Part shown: one piece after another, positions 42,120-53,285 of the stretch | How the letters are laid out: the number at the start of each line of letters is the position of its first letter | Numbering within the stretch: the stretch's first letter is position 1 | Program-made: the position numbers and the translations under genes | NCBI GenBank assembly: GCA_028571685.1 | Contig: CM053143.1 | Span: 154,498,329 to 154,562,328, forward strand | Direction of reading: 5' to 3' | Origin: Heterohyrax brucei | Taxonomy: Eukaryota > Chordata > Mammalia > Hyracoidea > Procaviidae | Length of the DNA stretch: 64,000 nt | The notes under the pieces: generated by a model | What the model saw: the letters and a program-made list of their open reading frames with translations, nothing else | What the model was told of the DNA's origin: nothing | Databases searched by the model: none

Positions 42120-42345
42120 GAGAAATGAATAATATAGTTATTATTTACTGAGAATTAACTATATGTTCAGCATCATGTCACGCACCAGACATTCAGTATC
42201 TCATTAAATTGTCACAACAACCCCACAAGCCCCACTTTTCTGTGGGGACCCTAAGGCCTGAAGTGCTTTTCTCAAGGCCTCACAGCCACTCTGTCACCAA
42301 AACTTGCACTTGCATACGAAACACATTCATTAACTCATCTGCTGT
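42120..42345 (-). mobile_element. MIR/L2-type ancient repeat
   Basis: 'tatgttcagcatcatgtcac', 'agtatctcattaaattgtca', 'caacaaccccacaagcccca' follow the reverse MIR pattern. Confidence 0.6.
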
Positions 42346-42565
42346 GACAGCGAGCACTGGCTGCAGCCTAAATGCTTAGCAGTGGTAGAATGATTTCACA
42401 GACTGCGGTAGGTTTTCTCAGGGGAGTACTGTGTAGTACTTTAAAAAGGTGATTACGAAGCCTTAGTAGCAATTTAGATGTAAGCTTATGATTAAGCAAT
42501 ACAATAATGTGTATGTACTTCAACTTTAACTACATTTAAAAAAAAATGTATGACCACATTCTGAA

Positions 42566-42720
42566 AAATCTGCTGTCATTGAGTCAATTTGGAATTCACA
42601 GTGACTCTATAGGACAGCACAGAACTGCCCCATAGAGTTTCCAAAGAGCACCTGGTGGATCTGAACAGCCGACCTTTGGGTTAGCAGACGTAGCACTTAA
42701 AGAGTGCGCCACCAGAGGTT
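42566..42720 (-). repeat. AfroSINE with 13-bp duplication
   Basis: Minus-oriented: 'gtcaatttggaattcacagt', 'gcacctggtggatctgaaca', 'agagtgcgccaccagaggtt'. 'ccacattctgaaa' and 'ccacatactgaaa' (42721-42733) flank it. Confidence 0.94.
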
Positions 42721-43235
42721 CCACATACTGAAAGGAACAGGATAAAACAAGAGACCTAATTCTCAGGGTGATGCAGATCAGAGAAAGTTTTTGCCTTTGC
42801 CATACGTTCTTTAAGTTACTCTTGAAATACGTAAACACCCAGAAAATAATTTCTGACTTGTGTTTTATTTCTCTAGGATTACATTTTCTGTTGAGGTAGT
42901 GTATCAAGTTTTCTATTGCACTGTAACAAAGTACCAAGAATTCTGAATTAAAAAGCACACAAGTCTATTATCTTACAGTTCTGGAGACAGAGTTCAACAT
43001 CAGTTTCACTGGGCTAAATTCAAGGTACCAGTAGGCCTGTGTTCCTCAGAAAGCTGCAGAGAAGCCTACGTTTCCTTGCCTTTCCAGCTTCTGAAGGCCA
43101 CACAGAGTCCTCGGCTAGTTGCCCCTTCCAGCATCTTCACGTGAAGCAGCGTGGTATCACCACGTCTTCTGCACTGACTCTAAATCTGATCCATCTGTCT
43201 CTCCTCTACAAGGACCCCTGCAATTACATTGTGCC

Positions 43236-43441
43236 TTTCCGGATAAAAGTTGTTTGGATGGTGCAAACAATTAAGCACTTGGCTGGCTATTAGCTAAAAG
43301 GTGGGCCCATTAACCCACTCAGAGGTACCTTGGAAGACTGGGTTGGAGATTCACTTCTGAAAGGTCACAGCCTTAAAAACCCTGTGGAATAGTAGCTCTA
43401 CTCTGCACACATGGAGTCACCACCTGTTGGAATCTACTCAG
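43236..43441 (+). repeat. AfroSINE, older subtype
   Basis: Plus-oriented: 'tttggatggtgcaaacaatt', 'cactcagaggtaccttggaa', 'tgttggaatctactcagcag', ending 'actaacaacagc'. The LTR has 'ggata' on both sides. Confidence 0.8.
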
Positions 43442-43570
43442 CAGTGACTAACAACAGCTTGTGGATAATCCAGGATAAGCTTCCTATCTCAAGATCCTTA
43501 ACTGCTGCTAAAAACTTTTTGCTAGGTAACATATTCATAGATCCCCAGGATTGGAACACGAGTATCTTTA

Positions 43571-43737
43571 AAACCAAACCCAAACCACTACTGTTGAGTT
43601 GACTCCCACTCGTAGTGACACTATAGGACACAAGAGAACTACTCCATAGAGTTTCCAAGGAGCACCTGGAGGATTCCGACTGCCAACGTTTTGGTTAGCA
43701 GATGTAGCACTAACCACTATACAACCAGGGTTTCCTT
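43571..43737 (-). repeat. AfroSINE with target duplication
   Basis: Minus-oriented: 'aaaccactactgttgagttg', 'ggagcacctggaggattccg', 'ctaaccactatacaaccagg'. 'gagtatcttta' (43560-43570) and 'gagcatcttta' (43738-43748) flank it. Confidence 0.95.
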
Positions 43738-43789
43738 GAGCATCTTTAGGGGGCCATTATTCAGCCTACCACAAGTAGATAATCCCACA

Positions 43790-44365
43790 GTCTGCTTTCT
43801 GCTCACCTGGTGCAGGGCATGGTGTGTTCCTGTGTCATGCATTCTGCGTAACGTGTCTAGAGTCATGGGGCCTCTTGCGACAATACTGAGAAGGGTAGGT
43901 GTCATCACAGTGTGGAGGACTGGTGAGTAGCCAGTGAGACTCCAGGACATGTGGGACCCCTTGGGTCATGTCCTACGCATAGCTTCAGTGTTCCCTGAGA
44001 AGCAATACAAACGGGATTGCTGAGAGGTGCGGTATTCATACAAGAGAGGCCAACTCCCATCAGGTGTTGTGGAGTCCTGCCCAGGTCAGCTGAGGTTGAG
44101 CAGGTTCAAAAAAAAGAACCTTCCTGTAAGTGCAGGTATCACAGGGTAAAGGGCTATTTTAATCAACAGTATCAAGACAGGAACTGGGATTTTTATGCCA
44201 TCACCCAGTGGCTCACAGGAACTTGACCAGAGACCCTGAGTACTCAAGAATTGAAAGGTCCGGGGCTGGGAGCTAGTTCCTCTGGGACAATCAACCACTG
44301 TCATTGTACAATTACATGGGAGAGATACAGCCAACAAAGGAGAGAAAGCATCAATTTAGGGCCCC
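43790..44365. other. Non-coding, no feature recognised
   Basis: Nothing recognised. Confidence 0.4.
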
Positions 44366-44640
44366 AAATATCCAGCTTTCAGGCCTGACTTTGCCAAGTA
44401 ACCTTGGGTACGTCACTTCATTTCCCTGATATTTGATCTTCCTATAGGTTAAAGGTTGAAAAACCAAACCCATTGCTATCGAGTCAATTGTGACTCATAG
44501 CCACCCTATAGGACAGGGTAGAACTGGCCCATAGAGTGTCCACAGAGTGCCTGGTGGATTCAAACTGCTGGCCTTTGGGTTAGCAGCCACAGGACTTAAG
44601 CACTACACTACCAGGGTTTCTCCCTACAGGTAAAGGGCCA
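44366..44640 (+). mobile_element. MIR fragment with inserted SINE
   Basis: 'agtaaccttgggtacgtcac', 'ttcatttccctgatatttga' follow the MIR order; the AfroSINE at 44459-44621 lies in it. Confidence 0.5.
44459..44621 (-). repeat. AfroSINE with target duplication
   Basis: Minus-oriented: 'aaacccattgctatcgagtc', 'gcctggtggattcaaactgc', 'aagcactacactaccagggt'. 'cctataggttaaag' on the left resembles 'ccctacaggtaaag' on the right. Confidence 0.92.
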
Positions 44641-44726
44641 CAATTTTGTCTCATGGAGTTCTTGGGAAACTTAAATTAGAAAGCATGCAGGAATCTTTAA
44701 GGATGCTAAAAGAGTACACAAGAATA

Positions 44727-45002
44727 TTGTTGTTAAATACCATAGAGCTGTTTCTGAACTCATGGTGACCCCATGAACAAAACTGGATCATGGTGGGTTT
44801 TCACTGGCTGATTTCTGGAAGAATTCTTTCTTCTAGTTTGTCTTAGTCTGGAAGCTCCACTGAAGCCTGTTCAGCATCACTGCAACATTTAACGTCCCCA
44901 CTGACAGACGGGCAGTAGCTGCACTTAAGGTACACTGGCCCGGGATCAAACCTACATTTCCTGCACTGAGGCAAGAATTCTGCCACTAAACCACCACTGT
45001 CT
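44727..45002 (-). repeat. Long older SINE with tRNA-like end
   Basis: Minus-oriented: 'ttgttgttaaataccataga', 'agtttgtcttagtctggaag', 'cccgggatcaaacctacatt', 'attctgccactaaaccacca'. The right end read in reverse looks like a tRNA 5' half with an altered B box. Longer (about 275 bp) than the other copies. Confidence 0.65.
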
Positions 45003-45014
45003 CAGTACATGAAG

Positions 45015-45182
45015 AAACCAAAAACCAAACCCACTGCCATCACGTCAGTTCTGACTCACAGCTACCCTATAAGACAAAGCAGAACTGCCTCATAGACCTT
45101 CCAAAGGGTGCCTGGTGGATTCAAACCGCCGACCTTTGGGTTAGCAGCTGTAACACTTAGCCACTATGCCGCCAGGATCTCC
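45015..45182 (-). repeat. AfroSINE, perfect 12-bp duplication
   Basis: Minus-oriented: 'aaacccactgccatcacgtc', 'ggattcaaaccgccgacctt', 'ttagccactatgccgccagg'. 'cagtacatgaag' at 45003-45014 and 45183-45194. Confidence 0.97.
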
Positions 45183-45194
45183 CAGTACATGAAG

Positions 45195-45890
45195 GGGGGC
45201 GTTTTAGTCTCATTAGCCAGGAAGCTAATAATATTTGTCCAGCCGGTGATCAATCAACAGGATGAGTTGTCTGTTGGTCTGTTTTTCAACACTGTGCTTC
45301 AGAGAGCTGAGGGATGAGAAAAAAGGGTGGAGTAGAAGGCCCGGTCAACCTACACTTGCTGGAGATTCAGGCTGTCCTACTGCCAGGCGCAGACCGACCA
45401 CCCACACACAGAGGGTAACGAGGCAACTGCGGGTGGTCTTGGAGGCATCTGGCACTTTCCACAGTGTTACAGGAAAAAAAAAAAGAAGAGTAACAGTGTC
45501 ACTGGCTGGACCCATTAGAGCCAATATCATGGGTGCTGGCCAGGATTTCTTTATGTAAGACCTCTCTCCTTTATGTCAATACTAAAACAGACTAGAGAAA
45601 TACAAGGTGCTGTTCCCTGTTGGCCTGGGGTCACTTTTTATTGACTGCTAACAACTACATTGCTGGCACAATTTAGCAATACTAGTTTCTAGGCTTTTCT
45701 AATTTTTTTTTTTTATCATTATTACTTCAATCTTAATTTGTCTGTGCCTTTAATGATTAGGACCTTAAAGCAAGTTCTTAGGAATGCAAGTTGTATGAAA
45801 TGTTTTTAAAACAAAGTGTTTCCTGCCTTTTAAGTCGGGGTAACAGATCATCTCAGTGAAGAATCATGACACACATTTGTATAGCTTTCA
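45195..45890. other. Non-coding, no gene recognised
   Basis: Contains an A run at about 45473-45484 and a T run near 45704-45713. No gene recognised. Confidence 0.4.
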
Positions 45891-45995
45891 TTAAGATTAC
45901 AGCCAAAACAAACAAACAAACAAACCATAGAACAGTTCTACTCTGTAACACATAGTCACCACATGTAGAAATTGACTTAACAGCAACCAACAAAA
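45891..45995 (+). repeat. AfroSINE 3' half with (AAAC)n expansion
   Basis: 'aagattacagcc' is followed by four to five AAAC units in place of the usual 'ttggaaaccctatgg', then 'gaacagttctactctgtaac' and 'gacttaacagcaaccaac'. Confidence 0.7.
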
Positions 45996-46209
45996 AATCC
46001 ATACAAAGTACTGACCCAAAGCACTGGACAGTACCGAGCCCAAAGGGACCTGTTGAACTATATTTTACCCAGGGCTTTCCAAACATATCCTGTCATACAA
46101 CCCAACTTTGTTGTTCTTAAAGAATACCTCTTAACATCCAGCAGAAATAGTTCCCCAGACAAGATGATCTGAGCAACACGGACCTGAGTAATGCCGTTAG
46201 CACTGAAGA

Positions 46210-46620
46210 TTTTCACTCTCTCCCTCCTTCATGCTGACTTATGCCCAGAGACATGGACTTGTATGGACCAGATCAATGAGTCTCTGGCCTTCTACTTCCA
46301 GTGAGGTTCAGCCAATGGGAAGAGACGAGAAGACAGGTGGAGAAAGAGGTCCAGATATTGATTTCTCCCGCTCCTTCCTTTCCAGGATGCTGCTTGCGGC
46401 AGTGGTGCTCTCTCTCCACACAGCTGTGCTCTCCAGATTCCAGTAACCAGCTGTTCTCCATGCCCCTTCAGGCCGCCAGTGGAACCAGCTAGCTCCTCAG
46501 TGCTGCTAGTCCCAGGTTCTTGCTCCACCCGTACTTGGTTTCCCTTATTGCTGCCTATACCTTGTAGGTCATTCCTTTAAAAGACTCTTCTTCATTTCCG
46601 CGTATGCATACATTCTCTTT
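46210..46620 (+). mobile_element. Possible ancient interspersed repeat
   Basis: 'cagccaatgggaagagacga', 'gattccagtaaccagctgtt' and 'ttggtttcccttattgctgc' resemble a widespread mammalian repeat whose name I cannot give with certainty. Frames of about 70 codons on both strands here are not supported as genes. Confidence 0.35.
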
Positions 46621-46659
46621 TTCCAGCTGATGTACTGCTCTAAATCTTTGACAAGTATA

Positions 46660-46829
46660 ACTCTAAAACGAACAACCTTACTGCTATTGAGTCGATTCTA
46701 CCTCATAGTAACCCTACAAGACAGAGTAGAACTGCCTTATAGAGTCTCCAAGGAGCACCTGGCAGATTTGAACTGCCATCCTTTCAGTTAGCAGACACAG
46801 CACTTAACCACTACTCCACCAGGGTTTCC
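46660..46829 (-). repeat. AfroSINE, perfect 12-bp duplication
   Basis: Minus-oriented: 'ttactgctattgagtcgatt', 'gagcacctggcagatttgaa', 'ttaaccactactccaccagg'. 'ttgacaagtata' at 46648-46659 and 46830-46841. Confidence 0.97.
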
Positions 46830-46841
46830 TTGACAAGTATA

Positions 46842-47639
46842 GCAAAAAAAGAAAAGAGAAAAAAACGTATAATACTAATATAGGGAAACTGTGTGGAAAT
46901 CTAGCTAATAACTAGTGGCAGTTAGAATCCTATGAGAAACACAAAACACCACAGAAACTGCCAGAGTCACATTTAGAACCCTGAAATGGCTCGGCCTGAT
47001 GTCACTGGGGCATTGGTTTCTGTCTTGACTCAGTATGCGTCATAACCGCATAGCCTCAAAAAGACTTTGACAAGGCCAGGTCTGTGCATGGCCTGCCACA
47101 TCCTCAGCTATTCATGAAGGCTTCCAGGTCCTCTTAGGACAGTCAGCATTCTAAACTGGAATACTAGTCAGAAAACTTAATTTTTTAAAAAGAACTTATG
47201 ATACTAATGAAAGGTATCTGCAGTAGTTTGTCCTTTATAAGTGGGACACCTTCTCACATGTTTTCTTGCTAAGGTTTTTGAGCACTAATGAAAAAACACA
47301 TTCAATAGCTAGATCCCCATATATGGTTGGTTATCAAGCACATACCAAATGTTTATTGAGTCTAAGCATTGCAAGAGCTAGGGCCAGCGGGGCTGGTGGG
47401 AAGGAAGAAGGAAAATGAATGAAAACGTTGATTCCTTCCCTTGAGGCATTGACACTATCGCTAAAGAGACACACAGACTCTCAACACATGTGCCTAACCA
47501 CATAAAGCATAGAAACGTCATTATAAGCATGTAGATATCTAATATAGATATAAATAAAATCTTTATTCATGTTGAGGCTAGGTTTCTGTCTGTCTGTCTG
47601 TCTGTGTACATGAAAAAACCTGGACAAGTTGAAAAGACC
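46842..47639. other. Non-coding, possible L2 fragment
   Basis: 'aaatgtttattgagtctaag' near 47348 may be the start of an L2/MIR-type end. A TCTG microsatellite lies at 47587-47606. No gene recognised. Confidence 0.35.
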
Positions 47640-47880
47640 ATGGAATGATGAAAAAAGTATGGGTTTTAAAGTAAACTGGTAGCTGCATGACCTTAGATAA
47701 ATTGCTTAATTTCTTTAGCCTTGATGTTCTTATCTGGAAAATGGGCATAAATGAAAAATACCAAATAAGTAGGTAGGCGAGCACAGTTGTCATGACGATA
47801 TGATGAAATAAGGTAAGTCAGGGAGCCTAAACAGAGCTGGAAGTTGAAGGCACTCATTAAGTATCAGTTCTCCTCCTGTC
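47640..47880 (+). mobile_element. MIR SINE
   Basis: 'gctgcatgaccttagataaa', 'ttgcttaatttctttagcct', 'ttcttatctggaaaatgggc', then 'ggcactcattaagtatcag' at the 3' end. It contains the ancestral copy of the 28-bp duplicated segment (47811-47838). Confidence 0.7.
47811..47838. repeat. 28-bp segment, source copy
   Basis: Begins 'aggtaagtcagggagcc' and ends 'taaacagagct'. Identical bases lie around the LTR at 48626-48642 plus 49148-49158. Confidence 0.92.
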
Positions 47881-48199
47881 CAACAGAAAAAGAAGCAGTT
47901 TTGAAATCTATTTCCAATTTGCTTGTAACGACTTTGTGGGGAAGGTCAGATATGAAAAGTTTTTAGACCAGTTAAGAGAAGGGGTCCCAGAGAAATATGG
48001 CTCTTTTAAAGTCCTACAAGGGAGGAGGAATCACAAACCACAGAATCAAAATAAAATAAAATAAAGTGTCTGTATAAAGGTTAAGAAATCCATTCTGCTG
48101 CTTCTGGAGAGAATTAAACACAAATTGGTCCCCAAAATATTCTTTTTAAAGGGAATTTCTAGAAAAGTAACTCTACAACCTCCATAGGAAATGTTTCCT

Positions 48200-48350
48200 T
48201 AAAAAAAAAAAAAAAATCAAACCTATTCCTGTCAAGTTGATTCTGACTCATAGGGACCCTATAGAATAGAACAGAACTGCCCTCATAGGGTTTCCAAGGA
48301 GTGGAACTGGTTAGTAGCCCTAGCTTTTACCACTGCACCACCAGGGTTCT
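48200..48350 (-). repeat. AfroSINE with long A tract
   Basis: 16 A precede 'tcaaacctattcctgtcaag'; body 'gttgattctgactcataggg', 'ttaccactgcaccaccaggg'. A short internal deletion removes part of the tRNA-like region. Confidence 0.87.
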
Positions 48351-48481
48351 GAAATGCCTTCTAAAGCCACTCAAATTTTGTCTCTAGACTCTTAAATTTG
48401 AGCACCTCTCTCTACTGATCAACACTGATTCCTCACCTTTTATTTCAGCTCCACTGGTAAACCTTGCCTACCTCCCCTCCC

Positions 48482-48625
48482 CTAAAAACTGTTGCCATCG
48501 AGTAGATTCCAATCTATAGGGTAGAGAACTGATCCATTCAGTTTGCAAGGAGTGCCTGGTGGACTTGAACTGCTGATCTTTTAGTTAGCAGCTATGGCTC
48601 TTAACCACTATGCCACTATGCCGCT
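48482..48625 (-). repeat. AfroSINE
   Basis: Minus-oriented: 'ctgttgccatcgagtagatt', 'gtgcctggtggacttgaact', 'ttaaccactatgccactatg'. The end has a small 'ctatgcc' repeat, then the copied 28-bp segment begins. Confidence 0.9.
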
Positions 48626-49158
48626 AGGTAAGTCAGGGAGCCTGTTTTAGTCAGCTAGGGCTGCTCTAACAGAAATACCACAGAGTGGATGGCTTTAACA
48701 AAGAAAGATTTATTTTTACACAGTCCGGTAGGTTGCGAGTCCATATTCAGGGTGTCCGCTCCAGGGAAAGACTTTCCCCTTGACGGCTCTGGAGGAAAGT
48801 CCAGTATTGCATCAGTCATTGTCCAGGGAGCGTCCTAACGCAAGAACCTCTGGTCTGAACGACGCGTTCTGCTCCCGGTGCTGCTTGCTTGATGGTAGCG
48901 AGGTTCTCAAATTGTCCTTGGTTCTTTTTCCTTTTATTCCTTGCAAGCTAAAAGCATTAAGGGTGGGGCAAGCCATGCTCCAGGGAAACTTCCCCATAGC
49001 AGGAATTCACAGCCCCACCCTAATTCTTTAACATACAGGTTAGCAAAACCACACAATGGAGGACAGTCCCAAGATACTGGGAACCATATCCCAGCCACGT
49101 GGCTGCACACATTTTTGGGGGGACACAATTCAAACCATGACAGAGCCTAAACAGAGCT
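48626..49158. repeat. 28-bp segment, second copy, split by LTR
   Basis: 48626-48642 and 49148-49158 join to the same 28 bases as 47811-47838 once the LTR and one gagcc are removed. Confidence 0.9.
48643..49142 (-). mobile_element. Solo LTR, intact ends, 5-bp duplication
   Basis: Inverted copy of the TGTCATGG family: starts 'tgttttagtcagctagggct', ends 'acacaattcaaaccatgaca'. gagcc at 48638-48642 and 49143-49147. 500 bp. Confidence 0.96.
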
Positions 49159-50299
49159 TCCCTGTAAATTTACTCAAACTGTCTACCATGGTGTCTGTAT
49201 TTGTTTTTAGATGTACATATGTGTCCTATTTTCTCCAGTGTTTGCATGGAACAGAATTCAATTTGGGTCATGAGTTGCCTTAAATCCAGGGAAACGTGAA
49301 AGTTACCTGGAGAAGAACTGGGTATTTGATTTTGAAAAGCTGGCAGGCCTCCAAAGCCAATTCATTCATCTTCCACAACCAGTTGTTTGTACTTTTGCAT
49401 ACGTGTGTGCCTGTGTGTGTGCGTGTGCGTGTGTGTATTAAAGGGCATCTGCAAACTGCTTGTTTCCTCAAGAACTGTATCCTGTGCTATAGCCCAGGAA
49501 TCTCACTGACTTGATGACCTCTGATGCCTGCCAACATTGGCATACCTGGAGCCTTAAAAGCATCATTAAAAGAGAGACAACAGTTCATTCCCAAACCACA
49601 ACACAGTTGATTTAGCAGGGAAGGACTATGCAACTTTGAATGCTGGCACAAAGCTGAGAAGGAGCTGGCAGACCAGGGCTTCTCTGTTTGCCTCCTGGGG
49701 CTGTGCTCTGTAGACTGTGGTAATTAGTGAACGGGTGAGGCCCTTTGGGCTGAAAATGATAGGAAAGTTGCTACTGTAATTACTGGGTTTTATTAGGATG
49801 ATACTTGAGGTGTGGGTGGTATCATCTGTTGAAGTTCATTGAGTAGACCTCATAAATGGCTAGCTAGGGCTGCAAGGGGAAACAGCAGTGTCATAGACAG
49901 CCCTGAAGACTTTAAGTGAATTCCTTCAAAAAACACATCCAAAATGGTCATCTCAAGTACAGACACACCTTCTCTATGCTTCATATTTCCACCAGTGAAA
50001 CAGATTTCACTAAGTAGATACCCATAAATGCATCACACTCTTGGATCCATCCAGTGAGTGCTGAGCACCAGGATACAGACATATGTGATCCTGGCCATTA
50101 CTCAGTTTGCTGTCATTGTTCATTGACTGTCTGTCTGATCTGCTTGGCTGTAAAATGTGCCACAGCTGGAGAAGCAGAGGGTGTACCTGGCAATGACAGC
50201 CAATGAAACCAGGAAGGTCGTGGGACATTTCCCTAAGAAGGGGGCATCTCAGCCAGGATGGTAACAGTTTTTCCAAGTCAAATTGTGTGGTTTTCCAGA
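49159..50299. other. Non-coding, includes a (GT)n-rich tract
   Basis: 1.1 kb without a recognised repeat except a GT-rich stretch near 49402-49438. No convincing coding frame. Confidence 0.4.
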
Positions 50300-50438
50300 T
50301 TGGTGCTCCTTAAACTTTAAGAAGATCCAAATCACTGGGGGATAGTGTTTAAATGTAAATTCTTATTCAGTAGGTCATGAGGACCTTGAAATTTTGTATT
50401 TCTAAAAGTTCACAGGTAGTGTTACTGATCCAAGGATT
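50300..50438 (+). mobile_element. hAT-Charlie-like MITE fragment
   Basis: 'gtgctccttaaactttaaga', 'agatccaaatcactggggga', 'taggtcatgaggaccttgaa' follow a Charlie MITE order. Confidence 0.5.
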
Positions 50439-50439
50439 A

Positions 50440-51050
50440 CTTTAATTAGCCAGTGATGCTGTAAGAGATATACCACAGGTGAACAGCTTTAACAAAGAGA
50501 AATTTATTTTCTCCCAGAAAGGCAGGCTAAAAGTCCAAATTGAGGGCCTCATCTCCAGGGAAAGTCTTCCTTTGTTGGTTCTGGAGGAAAGTCCTTGTCA
50601 TCAATCTTCCCCTGAACTGGGAGCTTCTGAGGCACAGGGACTCCAGAATGCTCTCTGTTCCCAGCAGTGCTTCCTGGTGATACACCTGTTGTCTTGGAGT
50701 CAATTCTGATTCATAGCAACCCTACAGGATGGGCTGGAACTGCCCCATAGAGTTTCCAAGGAGCATCTGGTAGATTTGAACTGCTGACCTTTTGTTTAGC
50801 CATCGCAGCTCTTAACCTCTACACCACCAGTGTTTCTTCTTGGTGGTCGGAGGTCCCCAAATCTCTATTTGCTTCCCTGTCCTTTATATCCCAAGATGGC
50901 CTCATTCCTGCTCTACCAACACACCTGCCACCCATCTGCTCTCAGTAACATCACAGAGACAGGATTTACAACATATAGGAACACAGTACCAAAAATCATG
51001 GCCTAGCCAAATTGCTTACACACATTTTTAGGGGGACAGAATCCATGACA
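50440..51050 (-). mobile_element. Solo LTR split by an AfroSINE
   Basis: Inverted TGTCATGG family: 'gtgaacagctttaacaaaga' near the start, 'gggggacagaatccatgaca' at the end. The SINE lies at 50679-50835. Confidence 0.87.
50679..50835 (-). repeat. AfroSINE with target duplication
   Basis: Minus-oriented: 'gttgtcttggagtcaattct', 'gagcatctggtagatttgaa', 'taacctctacaccaccagtg'. 'cttcctggtg' (50669-50678) and 'cttcttggtg' (50836-50845) flank it. Confidence 0.93.
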
Positions 51051-51164
51051 CCAAGTGGCAGGATGCTATATGACCTTCTGAGGTAATTTGTTTCTCTGTG
51101 CCTCAGTTGCCTAGTATATAAAATTGGCTTCCAAAGATTGGAAAAACAGGAGTATAGATTCATA

Positions 51165-53285
51165 AGTAGCATCTTTTTTTTTCCTTAAATGTTTTACTGT
51201 TTTTAGTGAAAGTTTACACAGGAAATCAGGTTCTCATTTAACAATTTCTATATGTATTTTTCAGTGACACTGAAGGAATTGAACAGAAGCTTTCAAAAGG
51301 CGGCTTGAGAAGACAGAGTAAAGTATTGTAATGACATGTGCAAAGAGGTGGAGATGGAAAACCAAAAGGGGAAGAAAACGCTCTGCATTTCTCAAGCTGA
51401 AAGAACTAAAGAAAAAAATCAAGCCTGGAGGTATCATGATGAAGGATTCTACAGGAAAAATATTAAATGACTCAGGAAGCACCAAAAGAGAATGGAAGGA
51501 TACACAGATTCATTATGCCCGAAAGACCTGGTTGATGTTCAACCATTTCAAGAGATAATAAATGATTAGGAACTGATGGTACTGAAGGAAGAAGTCAAAG
51601 CTGCATTGAAGGTACTGGAAAAAATAAGGCTCCAGGAATTGATGGACTATCAATTGAGAGGTTTCAACAAACAGATGAAGCACTGGAAGTACTCACTTGT
51701 CTTTGCCAAGAAATTTAGAGGACAGCTACCTGGCCAACCAACTGGAAGAGATCCACATTTATACCTGTTCCCATGAAAATGGATCCAACCAAATTTGGAA
51801 ATTATCAAACAATATCATTAATATCACAAGCAAGTAAAATTTTGCTCAAGATCATTCAAAAGCAACTGCAATAGTATATTGACATGGAACTGCCAGAAAT
51901 TCAAGTTAGATTCAGAAGAGGATGTAGAAACAGGGATATCACTGCTGATGTTAGATGGATCTTGCCTGAAAGCAGAGAATATCAGAAAGATGTTTACCTG
52001 TGTTTCATTGAGTATGCAAAGACATTCTACTGTGTGGATCACAACAAATTGTGGATAACATTGTGGAGAATGGGAAGTACAGAACACCTAATTGTGCTTA
52101 TTAGAAATCTGTACATGGAGCAAGAGGCTGTAGTGCAAGAAGAACAAGGGGATACTGCATTTTTTAATGTCAGAAAAAGTGTGCTTCATGTTTGTATCTT
52201 TTCACATACCTTCCCAATCTGTATGCAGAACAAACAATCTGAAAAGCTGGGCTATATGATGAGGAATGAGGCTTCAGGATTGGAGGACAACTCCTTAACA
52301 ACCTGAGTTAATACAGATGACCCAACTCTGCTTGCTGGAAATAAAGAGGATTTGAAACACTGGTGAAAATCCAACAGCACAGCCTTCAGTATGGATTACA
52401 CCTCAACATCAAGGAAACAAAAATCCTCTCAACTGGACCAGTAAGCAACCTCATAATAATGGAGAAAGGATTGAAGTTGTCAAAGATTTCATTTTATTTG
52501 GGTCCAGAATCAATGCCCATGGAAGCAGCAGTCAAGAAAAGAAATCAAAAGACACATGGCATTGGGAAAATCTACTGCAAAGGACCTCTTTAAAGTACTG
52601 AAAAGTAAAGATGTCACCTGGAAGACTACGGTAACGGGACCCAAACCATGATATTTTCAATTCCATCACATACATGTGAAAGCTGGAGAATGAATAGGAA
52701 GACAGAAGAAGAACTGATGCCTTTGAATTGTGGTGTTGGAGCAAAATATTGAATGTCCCATGGACTGCCAAAAGCACAAACAAATCTGTTCTGGAAGAAG
52801 TATAACCAGAGTGCCCCTTGTAAGCAAAGACGGTAAGGCTGCGTCTCACAAACTTTGGACTTCTTGTCAGGAGGGATCAGTCCTTAGAGAAAGACATCAT
52901 GTTTAGTAAGGTGGAGGGTCAGCAAAAAAGAGGAAGACCCTGACAAGATGTACTGACACCATGACTACAACAATGGGTTTAAGCACAAAAACAGTTGTGG
53001 ACATGGTGCAGGATTGGGCGATTGGGCGGTGTTTCGTTCTGTTGTGCAATGGGTCACCAGGAGTAGGAACAGACGTGACACATAACAACAACAACAACAT
53101 AGAGTTATATTTTTCACAACATATCAGCAATCTACCTATTTCTAGTTCAGTTGTTCTGTTTACATTAACGTAACTTCCCCATTTCGTTCTCGTTTTTGGT
53201 CTAGCATTTAACTTAACCATTTGGTTTCATCTAGACAATTATTTTGAGATGCACAGTACTCATAGGTAACATTATTCACTTTATG
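51165..53285 (-). mobile_element. L1 LINE 3' end split by an RTE
   Basis: Left piece 51165-51262 ('gtttttagtgaaagtttaca', 'caggttctcatttaacaatt') and right piece 53104-53285 ('tcagcaatctacctatttct', 'accatttggtttcatctaga') read as one reversed LINE 3' end around the RTE. Confidence 0.5.
51263..53103 (+). pseudogene. RTE-class LINE, reverse transcriptase and 3' end, decayed
   Basis: A 5'-truncated copy with most of the reverse transcriptase. N-terminal part at 51331-51558 ('KTKRGRKRSAFLKLKELKKK' is out of the ancestral frame). Palm pieces at 51884-52306: 'QVRFRRGCRNRDITADVRWI', then 'YAKTFYCVDHNKLWITLWRM'. Thumb follows at 52363-52593 ('QYGLHLNIKETKILSTGPVS'). The YADD-type site is damaged ('aatacagatgaccc', about 52310). 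It ends in (ACA)n at about 53090. 'tgtatttttca' (51253) and 'ttatatttttca' (53106) suggest the target duplication. No endonuclease. Confidence 0.88.

Larger units (their letters stand above)
42905..43786 (-). mobile_element. MLT1-like LTR split by two AfroSINEs
   Basis: Segments 42905-43235, 43442-43570 and 43738-43786 follow the MaLR order: 'tctattgcactgtaacaaag', 'tcttacagttctggagacag', 'ggataatccaggataagctt', 'taacatattcatagatcccc', 'ctttagggggccattattca'. Confidence 0.6.

Noticed and set aside
43999..44230. 69-codon plus-strand frame (44017-44226) in an otherwise unannotated gap
   Set aside because: No motif or similarity, ordinary length for chance, with an equally long frame on the other strand.
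46231..46528. Three overlapping short frames on both strands resembling a secreted peptide
   Set aside because: They lie in a segment that looks like an ancient repeat, and overlap on opposite strands.
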